A stretch of 64,000 bases of DNA from contig CBDATD010000002.1 of assembly GCA_965199935.1 (NCBI GenBank), positions 384,948-448,947 of the forward strand, in the 5' to 3' direction. The position numbers and the translations under genes are program-made. This document shows positions 9,878 through 18,817 of this stretch, piece after piece; the stretch's first letter is position 1; each line of letters begins with the position of its first letter. The DNA comes from JAPPLG01 sp965199935 (GTDB lineage Bacteria; Bdellovibrionota; Bdellovibrionia; Bdellovibrionales; UBA1609). The notes beneath the pieces are model-generated. The model saw only the letters and a list, made by a program, of their open reading frames with translations, was not told the origin of the DNA and made no database searches.

Positions 9878-10072
9878 ACATCTGTACAACCGCGTCATTC
9901 CAGCACTGCCGCCTCCTCTGTACACACGCCGGCTTTATGTTAGTGGAGGGGGGTCCAGTTTACCAAAAACTATCAACACCTAGATCATCGCCGGCATATA
10001 CAAGCTTGAAAAAAAATAAAACTTATGATGTGCTTGAGCAGGATCGCTTTCTTACTCTACAAGGAGGATGTT

Positions 10073-10621
10073 ATGAAAGTATTTGGAAAAATCTTTGTTT
10101 TGTTATTGTTTTCATCAGCGTCTTTTGCTGAGTCTTCTCCTCATTTTCTTTCCGAGTTTTCATCAAGAGATTCTGAACTGTTTACGGCAGGCAATTACAG
10201 TCTGTCCGGGAGACGCTCTATGAATTCTATCAGCCAAGGTGCTTATATTGGCGGCGGTGTTTTAGGCACTGTATTTGGTTTTGGCATAGGCCATGCTGTG
10301 CAGGGCCGATGGATGAAAACAGGATGGATTCACACAGTTTTGCAGGTAAGTGCATTTGCCGCGCTTGGGTTGCAGGCGCCATTTCAAATTCTAGGTCTTT
10401 TGAACGCTGAGGTTTGGAGTCCAAGGGACTTTAGAGACACTTTAGCTTTAACGGCCTCCTTGATTTTTCTTGCAAGTAAAATATGGGAGATTGTGGATGT
10501 GTGGGTTCTGCCTGAGTCCATACAACTGCGTTCTGCTGATACAGGTTGGATGAATTCTTCTTTGATGCCCTCCAGCGGACACATCGCGCCTCCTGGACTT
10601 CAAATTGTATGGAAATTTTAA
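10073..10621 (+). CDS. Exported glycine-rich membrane protein, unknown function
   Basis: A 182-residue protein. The ATG at 10073 is chosen because AAGGAGG lies 5-6 bases upstream and it opens a clear signal peptide (KIFVLLLFSSASFAESS). Mature features are a glycine-zipper hydrophobic segment (YIGGGVLGTVFGFGIGHAVQ), then two further hydrophobic stretches. No family recognised. A decayed second copy of its central and C-terminal part follows directly downstream, so the gene was tandemly duplicated. Confidence 0.65.
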   Translation: MKVFGKIFVLLLFSSASFAESSPHFLSEFSSRDSELFTAGNYSLSGRRSMNSISQGAYIGGGVLGTVFGFGIGHAVQGRWMKTGWIHTVLQVSAFAALGLQAPFQILGLLNAEVWSPRDFRDTLALTASLIFLASKIWEIVDVWVLPESIQLRSADTGWMNSSLMPSSGHIAPPGLQIVWKF

Positions 10622-10639
10622 CCCGTGAATTGAAGAGTT

Positions 10640-11036
10640 TATTTTCGCCGGTGTCTTTCACTGTATCCTCCTTTGAGTTTTCACCAGAAAACTCTGAATG
10701 GCTAATAGTAGATCAGGTGAATTTTCTGTGAAACACGTCAGCCGAGGAGTTTATATTGGCGGCGGTGTGTTGGGTGTTCTAATCGGTTTTGGCATAGGCC
10801 ATGCTGTGCAGAGCCGATGGATGAGAACGGGATGGATTTACACAGTTTTGCAAGTAGGTGTTTTTGCTGTTCTTGGGTTGCAGGCGCCGGGGCAGGTTTT
10901 CGGCCTTTTGAATGCTGAGGTTTGGAGTCCAAGGGGGTTTAGAGATGTTTTAGCTTTAACAGCCTCCTTGATTTTTCTCACAAGCAGATTATGGGAGATT
11001 GTAGATGTGTGGGTTCTTCCCGATTCTTACAAATGA
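10640..11036 (+). pseudogene. Frameshifted tandem copy of the glycine-rich membrane protein
   Basis: From about 10730 the translation closely follows the upstream gene (YIGGGVLGVLIGFGIGHAVQ, then LLNAEVWSPRGFRD), about 80% identical by eye. Ahead of this, the homology to the parent's SRDSELFTAG region sits in another frame (as EFSPENSEWL), and an in-frame TGA immediately precedes the only nearby ATG (10698). No signal peptide or good ribosome-binding site is visible, and the C-terminus lacks the parent's last 25 residues or so. It is best read as a duplicated copy that lost its start; a leaderless 112-residue product from 10698 is the alternative. Confidence 0.6.
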
Positions 11037-11319
11037 GTTCTGCCGTTGCAGAGCAGGAGTTTTAACCTACAGATCAAAAGCGGCTTTATATACAGAAGAT
11101 AAGACGCAGACTTCAAAAGGGCCTTGCGCTTTATTTTTATATTATCAAGGGACACGCCTTTGTTCATCCATCCGCCCATCTCACTGGAATAATATAACTC
11201 CTGGTTTGTAAAATTTACACACTTAAAAAATAATTTAAAGATATACACATTTATCTTTTGTCATTACATAAAAATTGTATTAGAAAGTGTTTTTTAACCT
11301 TAAAAAAAAGAGGTGGAAA

Positions 11320-12057
11320 ATGAAACTTTTTATTGCGTTGCTCTTGTTTGGTTATTCTTTTTGTTCTTTTTCTCTTTCAGCCGAACAAAAAACTTATGAG
11401 TTTGAATCCACTGCTATTTTTAAAAATAATATGAGTGTACTCAGACTGCACGGTTATAATCCAAATGATGTAAAGAGAGCAGTGGATTGGATTTTGGAAG
11501 CTGTTGGAGCGCGTGTCAATAAGTTCACATCTTCAGATGGAAATTACATAGAAGGCTCCTTCACTACACTAGTAGAATCTGCTAATGGAAGCATACCTGC
11601 TGAGTATGCGGCCATGGCCATAGCCCCCAGCAGTTTGAAATGCCATATGATGAATTCTATTTTACTGGCTCTGATGGATTATCTGCCCATCCGAAATTAC
11701 CGGGAAATAGGAGAATGCAGGGCAGTGATCGCCGGTGTTTTAAGACCGCCGTTTATTGTGCGTTTTGAAGTTCTAAAAAGAACCGATTCATCTTTTCAGC
11801 CCTCATCCATTTATACAAGAGAAGGCAGAAAACCTTATTCACAAAGAAACTATGCTCTTTACCAAAGAGACGACGGTCTGTGGTTTAAATATCTTAAGTA
11901 CCCGTCCCCTTACGGCTCCATAGAAAGCCCTGCCTTATTAAGCGGCCCTCTCGCACAAAGAATAGAACGTGTATGTAATCGAGAGTATGACATGGAAAAC
12001 AATGCTTGGAGAAGCTGTAAAAACAAGGGTATTGTCACCATACAGGAAGTAGAGTAA
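11320..12057 (+). CDS. Secreted protein, unknown function
   Basis: A 245-residue product if translation starts at 11320, where GAGGTGG is well spaced and the N-terminus is a strong signal peptide (FIALLLFGYSFCSFSLSA). The mature part contains four scattered Cys residues (in SLKCHMM, IGECRA, RVCNRE and RSCKNK), likely two disulfides, consistent with periplasmic or extracellular location. No recognised domain. The 280-bp region upstream is AT-rich with no gene. Confidence 0.65.
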   Translation: MKLFIALLLFGYSFCSFSLSAEQKTYEFESTAIFKNNMSVLRLHGYNPNDVKRAVDWILEAVGARVNKFTSSDGNYIEGSFTTLVESANGSIPAEYAAMAIAPSSLKCHMMNSILLALMDYLPIRNYREIGECRAVIAGVLRPPFIVRFEVLKRTDSSFQPSSIYTREGRKPYSQRNYALYQRDDGLWFKYLKYPSPYGSIESPALLSGPLAQRIERVCNREYDMENNAWRSCKNKGIVTIQEVE

Positions 12058-12214
12058 GCACAGCCTTGAAGATTTTGAAAAATTCATTAAAAAATACGTA
12101 CGGTCTATAGCAACACATCGTCGTTATCCTTATGAATCCGCTGAAAGAATTGCAAATAGATCCAGAATATTTATAAGGAGGCTGGATCATACAGTCTTCA
12201 AAACACAGAAATAA
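12056..12214 (+). pseudogene. Possible coding relic (about 53 codons, no start)
   Basis: Just after the secreted-protein gene an open frame reads as plausible protein (FEKFIKKYVRSIATHRRYPY, then SAERIANRSRIFIRRLDH) and ends at a TAA at 12212-12214. It begins inside the previous gene's end and has no ATG, GTG or ribosome-binding site. This looks like the surviving C-terminal end of a deleted gene at the border of the defence island. Not identified. Confidence 0.3.
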
Positions 12215-12541
12215 GCTTAAAATTTAATAAATCACTGCTTTTGCATCTCACTTGTAACCTCTCATAACTGCACAATCACGCATAAATCACGCAAAAATTT
12301 TCACAAAAAACTTCTTTTTACACAATCTGAAAATGGTAGCTTACAAGTCAAGAAACATAATTTAATACTTCAACAAATATAGGGGAAAAAACTACACCCT
12401 AAACAGAGGTGTTTAGAGTTTCGTAAAAATAAATCAAAAGCATTGAACCTTAAATAAATTTAATGCAATGCAGTAAAGATTTTCTATCTACTTATGTGGT
12501 ATCTTTGTGTGGATGAGAATATTTTTTAAGGAAAATTGAAA
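12215..12541. other. AT-rich intergenic region before the restriction-modification genes
   Basis: No gene is seen. The stretch is very AT-rich with no long repeat that I could find. It must carry the promoter of the downstream restriction-modification pair. The change in base composition here marks the left edge of the island. Confidence 0.4.
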
Positions 12542-13192
12542 ATGAAATCTAAGTTGCAAAAACAAAACATAAAAGTAGAAGCTACAAAGTTTTCTCATTG
12601 GATTTCAAATAAACATATTAAAACTTTATATGGAGTAACAGATGGAAAAGCTATTGGCACCTACATTGAACATCAGTTCAAAATATTTCTTCAAAAGAGA
12701 TATAAATTTAATATTGGAAATTCTGCCACAGGGATTGATTTTCCAAATCAAAATATTGATATAAAAACTACATGTATCACTCAACCTCAATCTTCATGTC
12801 CTTTTAAATCTGCCCGGCAAAAAATTTTTGGACTTGGATATTCCATTCTTTTATTTGTTTATGAAAAAACTGACAGTTTAAAAGGAAAGAATACTCATTT
12901 GAAGATTTTACATACGATTTTCATTGATAAAAAACATACTGCTGACTTTCAAATGACAAAAATGATCAGAAAAATGATGGATAATAACGCAAATCAAGAT
13001 GATTTAATAGCTTACTTTCAAGATAGAAATCTTCCTATTGATGAAATTGAAGCCCATAAGATTGCCCGTCAAGTTTTAAAAGTTAAACTTGAACAAGGTT
13101 ATCTTACCATATCCAATGCTTTACAGTGGAGGCTCCAATATAAAAGAGCTATTGACTTAGCAGGCACGACAGAAGGACTGGAAAATCTATGA
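12542..13192 (+). CDS. Putative type II restriction endonuclease
   Basis: A 216-residue protein preceding and overlapping (ATGA) a DNA adenine methyltransferase, the usual place for the cognate endonuclease. A PD-(D/E)XK-type core is plausible: an N-terminal Glu in GTYIEHQFKIFL (about residue 43), then GIDFPNQNIDIKTT (about 64-77) giving D-x6-D-x-K. Start chosen at 12542 because AAGGA is well spaced from it; a TTG at 12536 is also open. Composition is much more AT-rich than the flanking housekeeping genes, pointing to transfer. Family and recognition site not recognised. Confidence 0.7.
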   Translation: MKSKLQKQNIKVEATKFSHWISNKHIKTLYGVTDGKAIGTYIEHQFKIFLQKRYKFNIGNSATGIDFPNQNIDIKTTCITQPQSSCPFKSARQKIFGLGYSILLFVYEKTDSLKGKNTHLKILHTIFIDKKHTADFQMTKMIRKMMDNNANQDDLIAYFQDRNLPIDEIEAHKIARQVLKVKLEQGYLTISNALQWRLQYKRAIDLAGTTEGLENL

Positions 13193-14718
13193 ATTTAGAT
13201 AAAAACAGAAAATTTGAGTTTGGCGATTTTCAAACTCCTTTGGAATTGGCACAAGAGGTTTCTTATCTTGTGCAATCAAAGTTAAAAATATCTCCGAATA
13301 CAATTATTGAACCTACCTGTGGGTATGGAAACTTTATACAAGGAGCTTATAATGTATTTAAAGAAAAGCCTGATTATAAAGCAAATGAACTGAATAAAAC
13401 TTATATCAAGTTTATTAAAAATAAATTTAAAAAATCAAAAATAAAAATATCTTTTAGTAATTGCAATTTTTTTGAAATAGATTGGAGTAGAAAGCTTAAG
13501 GATTATAAACCTCCTATACTATTTATTGGAAACCCTCCTTGGGTTACAAACTCCTCAATTGGAAAAATAAACGGAAGTAATCTTCCTAAAAAATCTAACT
13601 TTCAATTATTCTCTGGATTTGAAGCACTGACTGGAAAAAGCAATTTTGATATTTCAGAAGCTATGATTGTTCAGATTTTACTGGCATTGCAAAACCAACA
13701 TGGGGTAGTGGCTATGTTATGCAAGACAACTGTTGCTAGAAAAATTATTCATTTTGCTCAAAAAAACAAACTGTATTTTTCTCATTCCAGTATTCACTCT
13801 ATACCTTCAGAAAAGTATTTTAATGTTTCTGTGAGTGCTTGTTTGTTTTTATTCAAGGTTGTATCTGGTATAAAAAATTATGACTGTGAAAGTTATCCAA
13901 GTTTAAAATCAAAATCTCACAAAAGAATTATTGGATTTAGAAATTATATTTTCTTATCTAATACTGCCAGTTACAAAAAAAATAAAAATTATCTAACTTT
14001 AAACTGTAAAATTTGGCGTTCTGGAGTAAAGCATGATTGCGGAAAAATTATGGAATTAACAGATTATGGAGATCATTATAAAAATGGATTAGGGGAAATT
14101 GTTAAGATAGACTCTCATTATGTATATCCTTTATTTAAAAGTTCTGACCTTGCAAATGGCCGAATTAAAAACGCTCGGAAACATATTATTGTGACTCAAA
14201 AATTTCTAGGTGAAAATACACATAACATAAAAAATGTATCTAAAAATACTTGGAATTATTTAATGAAACACAAAGATTTTTTTTCAAAAAGAAAAAGCTC
14301 CATTTACAGAAACCAACCGCCATTTTGTATTTTTGGAGTTGGTAGATACTCTTTTTCTCCATGGAAAGTAGCTATTTCCGGCTTATATAAAAAATTAAAT
14401 TTTTGTTTAATTGGTTCTGTTAACGAAAAACCCATTATCTTAGATGATACCTGTTACTTTATTCCGTTTGATAACAAGAGACAGGCACAACAAGTGTTAA
14501 AAATACTTTGCTCTGATAAAGCAAAAGAGATATTGAATACTTTAATTTTTTGGGATGAAAAAAGACCAATAAAAAAATCCATACTAGATTGCTTATCTAT
14601 TGAAAATATAGGTTTGGAAATAGGTATTTCTGTTGATAATATGTTACTTGACTACGCTACAACTTCACGTAAAGGGATTGAAGTGGAAAATCAACACCAA
14701 ATTCGATTACAAATATAA
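13189..14718 (+). CDS. Type II N6-adenine DNA methyltransferase
   Basis: A 509-residue enzyme that transfers a methyl group from S-adenosylmethionine to adenine in a specific site. Motif I is visible near residue 40 (IIEPTCGYGNFI) and catalytic motif IV as GNPPWVTNS (about residues 114-122). Motif I before motif IV, with a long C-terminal part that would hold target recognition, fits the gamma class. FGDFQTPLELA at the N-terminus is also typical of this group. Overlaps the nuclease gene by four bases, so both are co-translated. Its 3' end overlaps the end of the opposing NYN gene by 28 bp. Confidence 0.88.
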   Translation: MNLDKNRKFEFGDFQTPLELAQEVSYLVQSKLKISPNTIIEPTCGYGNFIQGAYNVFKEKPDYKANELNKTYIKFIKNKFKKSKIKISFSNCNFFEIDWSRKLKDYKPPILFIGNPPWVTNSSIGKINGSNLPKKSNFQLFSGFEALTGKSNFDISEAMIVQILLALQNQHGVVAMLCKTTVARKIIHFAQKNKLYFSHSSIHSIPSEKYFNVSVSACLFLFKVVSGIKNYDCESYPSLKSKSHKRIIGFRNYIFLSNTASYKKNKNYLTLNCKIWRSGVKHDCGKIMELTDYGDHYKNGLGEIVKIDSHYVYPLFKSSDLANGRIKNARKHIIVTQKFLGENTHNIKNVSKNTWNYLMKHKDFFSKRKSSIYRNQPPFCIFGVGRYSFSPWKVAISGLYKKLNFCLIGSVNEKPIILDDTCYFIPFDNKRQAQQVLKILCSDKAKEILNTLIFWDEKRPIKKSILDCLSIENIGLEIGISVDNMLLDYATTSRKGIEVENQHQIRLQI

Positions 14719-15062
14719 TGATTTTTTCTAATAAATAGTATATCTCCGTCCATATATTTTTGGTTTTTATAATAGAACTTAATGTCTGTTACTTGTCTTT
14801 TTTTTTTAAATTGTCCAAAAATAATTTCTATATTTGGTATCAAACGGATAGCCCGTAGATAAATATTCTGTCGAATAGTGTTGGACGGATCGTGTGATTT
14901 TTCTTTTACAGGAGCTGTAAAATATTTAATTTGAGATATGTTGTTTTTTTCTGGGTTAAAGTAACAATTAGATAGTTGCTGAATGTCCAGCCATTTAAAA
15001 GGAATGTCTTTTAAACTGTAATAGAGGTTAAAACCATCAACATAAATAATAGTGTTTTTCAT
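14691..15062 (-). CDS. NYN-domain protein, C-terminally truncated
   Basis: The start (ATG at 15062) opens with the NYN/PIN-like nuclease signature NTIIYVDGFNLYYSLKD, containing the first acidic metal ligand. Family members usually run past 180 residues and carry further conserved Asp residues in a DVNIA...SGDSD region; this 123-residue product stops before them. It ends head-on inside the last codons of the methyltransferase gene, so insertion of the restriction-modification pair, or a deletion, may have removed its 3' half. Probably inactive. Confidence 0.65.
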   Translation of the reverse strand: MKNTIIYVDGFNLYYSLKDIPFKWLDIQQLSNCYFNPEKNNISQIKYFTAPVKEKSHDPSNTIRQNIYLRAIRLIPNIEIIFGQFKKKRQVTDIKFYYKNQKYMDGDILFIRKNHYICNRIWC

Positions 15063-15069
15063 ACCATAA

Positions 15070-15097
15070 AAAAGCAAAAGCAGGCTTTCGCCTGCTC
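15070..15097 (-). terminator. Intrinsic terminator downstream of abiE remnants
   Basis: Read on the minus strand, GAGCAGGC-GAAA-GCCTGCTTTT forms a perfect GC-rich stem with a GAAA tetraloop followed by TTTTGCTTTTTT. It closes transcription from the abiE pair just before the NYN start codon. Confidence 0.75.
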
Positions 15098-15149
15098 ACA
15101 CCCACTCACCGAAACAAGTGGGGATATCACTGCCCAGTGTAAGTCTTTC

Positions 15150-15497
15150 TCAAGATAAATCAAGGATAATTCGTAAAAAATCTGTTAAAAAAAGCAGGCT
15201 CAGTTTATTTGAAAACCTACTTCTTGCTTTTTTAAAAATCTCCTGTGTTTTTATTAAGCTAATTTTCCATGCTTCTAAATCCAAATCCACTGTAAATCTT
15301 GGTTTTTGATCCGCTGGTTGATATAACCTAACTAACAGACTTCCTCCTTTCCATATATAGTTTTTTCCTTCTTTCAACTGATACAACCTTAAAAGAAAAC
15401 GCTCTTGGCACAGAAGAGTTTGCATTTGAGGCATTCTAAAATGAAATTTATTTTTTAAACTCTCAAGCTGATTTCTGATGTTGTGTGGATCCCACAT
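15150..15497 (-). pseudogene. abiEii: AbiEii-type nucleotidyltransferase toxin, 3'-truncated
   Basis: AbiEii toxins are nucleotidyltransferase-fold enzymes of type IV toxin-antitoxin / abortive infection systems. The N-terminal motifs are present (WKGGSLLVRLYQ then RFTVDLDLEA, supplying the GGS and D-x-D nucleotidyltransferase motifs), but the frame stops at 115 residues whereas full-length members are about 270-300. The start directly abuts the antitoxin stop, as in the intact operon. Loss of the C-terminal two thirds should inactivate it. Confidence 0.7.
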
Positions 15498-16156
15498 TTA
15501 CAAGGCCTCCAAAAGATTCTTTGCTTTTTCTTTAACACGATAAGGTGCAGCTATTTTTTTTATTTTTCCAATATTAAACAGCACTCTTTGTTTTTGGCAC
15601 TCTTTAAGGACAGATAAAACAAAAGAAAGGGAGTAACCAAATCTTAATAAATCAACAGTTGTTCTCTCTATGGAAGAAACAGGAAGATTATTTATTATGT
15701 TTATGTGTTTTTTATATAATCTGTCTTTCATTTGATATAATTGAACATCTTGTAATTTTCTTTTAGGAACATTTGAAACAGGTACAATCAAGTGAACAAC
15801 CGGCACGGCTTCATCTGTCAATCCATATACCTTAAGAGCACTTTCTAAGCCAATAACAGCTTGAGGAACACAAGCCAGTTTTTCTTTTAGAATAGAATAA
15901 AAGTCAAAGCTTAAGCTATCGTTAAAGGCATAAACACCTTGAGAAGGCGGGTCAGTTTATGCTCCTTTACATAGTGAGATAACAACTGAGGGCTAATTTT
16001 ATATTTGCGAGCTTGTTTTACATTAAAAACACCTTGTGGTATTTTCCTTTTTAGTGTGTTTAATAAAGGCACCATGCCAGATGATGTTTTTTTAGCAGTG
16101 TCTGGCCTTTGACGGGCAGAAGCTAGTGATTTTTTGCTTTTTTGTCTCTTTTTCAT
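15498..16156 (-). pseudogene. abiEi: AbiEi-type antitoxin, disrupted by a one-base frameshift
   Basis: AbiEi is the winged-helix antitoxin and autorepressor of the AbiE pair. The first frame (16156 down to 15911) carries the winged helix: GVFNVKQARKYKISPQLLSH then YVKEHKLTRLLK. Around 15935-15940 the reading frame slips: restoring one G (AAGG to AAGGG) continues as KGVYAFNDSLSFDFYSIL, the expected family sequence. The second frame supplies the C-terminal domain, including LPVSSIERTTVDLLRFG. The shift is at a short G run, so a sequencing error or phase-variable tract is possible, but the truncated toxin next door makes decay more likely. Confidence 0.75.
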
Positions 16157-16228
16157 ATTTTAATTATAGGTCTTATTTCAGGAAATACAACCTAAAATTA
16201 AAATTACATAAAAATACTCACTGTTTTA

Positions 16229-16274
16229 AAGCCTATAAAAACCTGTAAAGGCTTAAATAAAGGCATTTTAGCCT
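16229..16274. promoter_or_regulatory. Inverted repeats upstream of abiEi (possible operator)
   Basis: Two small dyads lie about 75-120 bp upstream of the abiEi start: AAGCCT (16229-16234) with AGGCTT (16249-16254), then AGGC with GCCT (16261-16274). AbiEi proteins are known to repress their own promoter by binding inverted repeats, so these are candidate operators. The whole 16157-16479 gap is otherwise AT-rich, has no gene, and must also hold the promoter of the divergent methyltransferase-nuclease. Confidence 0.35.
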
Positions 16275-16479
16275 CTATTTTAAGTTTTTTTCTGTGTTTT
16301 TTGGCGTTTTTCCTCCTTTTTAGCTGTTTTATACCTTACCGAGATAATCGTTAAGGACTCATACAAGAGACAGTCACAACACTGCAAAGACTTATGAATC
16401 ATTACTAATGAGGTGATTCTTTAAATTCAAGACTTCTGTACTGATTCTAAATTCTCACTTATGAAGTATCTAAGGTTAG

Positions 16480-18159
16480 ATGACTAGTATTCCGTTTGTT
16501 TGGTGTATGAGAAAAGAATTGAAATACAATCTGAATTTTAATCTTAAACACAATTCTATTGTTTGTGGTGATTGTGAAGAATGGCTTCAGTTCATTCCTG
16601 ATAATGAAGTGGATTTGATTTATATTGACCCACCATTCTTTTCCAAAAAAGATCATGGTATGATTTGGGGAAATGGCTATGAAGAAAGAGCTTTCAAAGA
16701 TCGTTGGAAAGGAGGTATTGAAAATTATATTGAATGGATGGAGCCTAAAATAAAAATTGCTAAGAAAAAATTAAAAGATACTGGAGTAATAGCTTTACAT
16801 TGTGACAAACACGCAAGTCATAGGCTTAGATGTTTGTTAGTCAATATATTTGGTGAAAAAAATTTTGTGAATGAAATTATATGGTATTATAGTAAATGGA
16901 CAAACAGTCCAAATATTTTTCAACAGAACCATGATAATATTTATATTTATAAAAAAGATAAACCTTATATTTTTAATCGTCAATATCAAGATGCAAGGGA
17001 CGTGAGGTCTTGGAAATTAAACACCATAGCTGAAGGTAATAAAAGAATAAATCAGATAATCATTTATGATAAACCAGCAACTGAAAAAGCCTTCAAAGAA
17101 GGGAAAATAAAATTTAAGAAAGAAGATTTAAGAGTGATTTATCGGGAAAAAAATAAAGTAGCTATGGATGATGTTTGGGATTTAGGAGTATTATCCTCGA
17201 ATTCCCCAGAGAGAATAGGATATAAAACTCAAAAACCTGAGAGACTAGTCAAAAGATTTATAGAGTGTTTTTCAAATGAAAAATCTCTGGTACTTGATTT
17301 TTTCGGAGGAGGAGGTACGACTGCTAAAGTATGTGCTGATTTGAATCGAAGATTTATAACAGGAGATGTTTCGCCTGTTGCTGTTAGGGTGACTGCTGAT
17401 CGCCTTTTATCTGAAGGATATAATGACTATGATATTAAGGTAACAGCAGATCGTTTATTAGCTTATAGAAACAAAGGTTATGAAGTTAAATTTTTGCCAA
17501 GTACAAAAGAAGAGTTTTTAAAACTTAATGATAAAAGTATATTTGGAACTGAAGGAAGTCATTGGTTTTCAAAAATGATATGCGAATTTAAGGGTTGGAA
17601 ATCTAATCCAAAAAAATCAAATGATGGAGGGATAGATGGTTGGGCAAATGATGGGAAGGTGGCTATTCAAATAAAGAATCATAAAAACAAAATAAGACGT
17701 CAAGAAATACAAAGTTTTTTTGGAGCTGTCTCTGGTAAATATGAGGAAGGAATTTTTGTAGCTTGGGGGTTTTCAACAGAAGCTGAAGAATATAGAGCAG
17801 AAAAAGATGGCGTAATTAAATTTGAGAAAATAGAAAATATTATTGGAAGCACTCTTTTAGGAGAAGATACACGTCTATTATCTAAAGGTGAGCGTGAAAA
17901 ACATCAGAAATTGTTCTATGGTGTTCATAAAGAGAAAAATGGAAAAGTTAAATACAAAGGTGTAAGTAAAAAAATAAAAAAATCTCCTTTCCATAAACAA
18001 GAAGAATATAAAAAATCAGCTTCTGCAGTAGAAATTCAAAAAGAACAAGAAAAATCTAAAAGAAAAAGAAAGACAATGGATGATAGTAGAAAAAAGATTG
18101 GCACATCAGTGAATAATGCGAAAACTTCTATTTCTGGCAGAAAGAAAAGCCTGCTCTAA
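16480..18159 (+). CDS. DNA methyltransferase fused to an Mrr-like restriction endonuclease domain
   Basis: A 559-residue bifunctional protein. The N-terminal half is a beta-class amino-methyltransferase: catalytic motif IV YIDPPFFSKK (about residues 48-57) precedes SAM-binding motif I VLDFFGGGGTTAKVC (about 271-285). From about residue 355 a second domain follows with WFSKMICEFKGW, then DGGIDGW (about 383) and VAIQIKNHKNK (about 393), a D...QxK arrangement typical of Mrr-type PD-(D/E)XK nucleases. About 60 Lys-rich residues end the protein. One chain thus both modifies and cuts, as in single-polypeptide systems. AAGG precedes the ATG at 16480; ATG at 16507 is an alternative start. Confidence 0.82.
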   Translation: MTSIPFVWCMRKELKYNLNFNLKHNSIVCGDCEEWLQFIPDNEVDLIYIDPPFFSKKDHGMIWGNGYEERAFKDRWKGGIENYIEWMEPKIKIAKKKLKDTGVIALHCDKHASHRLRCLLVNIFGEKNFVNEIIWYYSKWTNSPNIFQQNHDNIYIYKKDKPYIFNRQYQDARDVRSWKLNTIAEGNKRINQIIIYDKPATEKAFKEGKIKFKKEDLRVIYREKNKVAMDDVWDLGVLSSNSPERIGYKTQKPERLVKRFIECFSNEKSLVLDFFGGGGTTAKVCADLNRRFITGDVSPVAVRVTADRLLSEGYNDYDIKVTADRLLAYRNKGYEVKFLPSTKEEFLKLNDKSIFGTEGSHWFSKMICEFKGWKSNPKKSNDGGIDGWANDGKVAIQIKNHKNKIRRQEIQSFFGAVSGKYEEGIFVAWGFSTEAEEYRAEKDGVIKFEKIENIIGSTLLGEDTRLLSKGEREKHQKLFYGVHKEKNGKVKYKGVSKKIKKSPFHKQEEYKKSASAVEIQKEQEKSKRKRKTMDDSRKKIGTSVNNAKTSISGRKKSLL

Positions 18160-18300
18160 TTGATAGTCTAAAAAATCCCAACGATATAAAAGGCGTTCTC
18201 TCATTTGGTTTTCAATGGGGTTATCAGGATCCAGTATAGACAGTTGTTCACTAATGCAGTCTATCTCAGTAGAAATTGCTTTTAGCTCATATTTAGTCAT
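18106..18300 (-). CDS. Small hypothetical protein
   Basis: A possible 64-residue acidic helical protein starting at 18300 (MTKYELKAISTEIDCISEQL). The frame is open upstream but those residues look non-coding. It overlaps the 3' end of the methyltransferase-nuclease gene on the opposite strand by 54 bp. No family recognised and no clear ribosome-binding site, so it is tentative. Confidence 0.35.
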   Translation of the reverse strand: MTKYELKAISTEIDCISEQLSILDPDNPIENQMRERLLYRWDFLDYQLEQAFLSARNRSFRIIH

Positions 18301-18411
18301 TGCATAGATTTCAATAAAAAGTATTTGTATCAAAGTCAAATTCTTATAAATAAGAAAGAGCGAACTGTTTCCTGAGTTGGTATAAAAGGAGTACAAAAAT
18401 AGGGTAAAAGT

Positions 18412-18540
18412 TTGACCTCAGAAATAATTCTAGAACGGATAAAACGCAGTACATATGAAATTTCAAGACATTTTGATGTCTTTCAGCTATGTTTTCAGTA
18501 TAGACCTCAAGATAATGGCGGAACTGAAAGGGTGTAGTTG
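18412..18540 (+). pseudogene. Possible coding relic of about 40 codons
   Basis: A TTG-initiated or start-less frame reads LTSEIILERIKRSTYEISRH and continues to YRPQDNGGTERV before a stop, with good amino-acid texture but no ribosome-binding site. The rest of 18301-18623 has no recognisable gene. Confidence 0.2.
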
Positions 18541-18623
18541 AGCAGACTTAATTGAGTTACTCTAAGACAGCAGGTGATAAATATTGCAATGCATAAAATT
18601 TTACACACTAGTCGATTAATTTT

Positions 18624-18758
18624 TTAAAATCTATCTTTTTTCAAAAAATCCAAAATCTTCCGGCTTAACGGTTTTTCAATTAGGCCAAGAGCATAGCCTA
18701 TTTCGTTCAAAGATATGTTGAAACGTAGTTTAAAGTTATGATTGATTTTTAACTTCAT
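18624..18758 (-). CDS. 44-residue basic peptide, second gene of a micro-operon
   Basis: Starts with ATG at 18758 preceded by AAGGAGA at ideal spacing. The product begins MKLKINHNFKLRFN and ends FLKKDRF; it is strongly basic with an amphipathic centre (LNEIGYALGLIEKPLSRKIL). It follows the 33-residue hydrophobic peptide gene by 59 bp on the same strand. Unknown function. The well-formed ribosome-binding site argues that it is translated. Confidence 0.5.
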   Translation of the reverse strand: MKLKINHNFKLRFNISLNEIGYALGLIEKPLSRKILDFLKKDRF

Positions 18759-18817
18759 AATAATCTCCTTTTACAAAATAAAATTTGGTTAACTAGTCTT
18801 CTTTAAAGTGGTATAAA

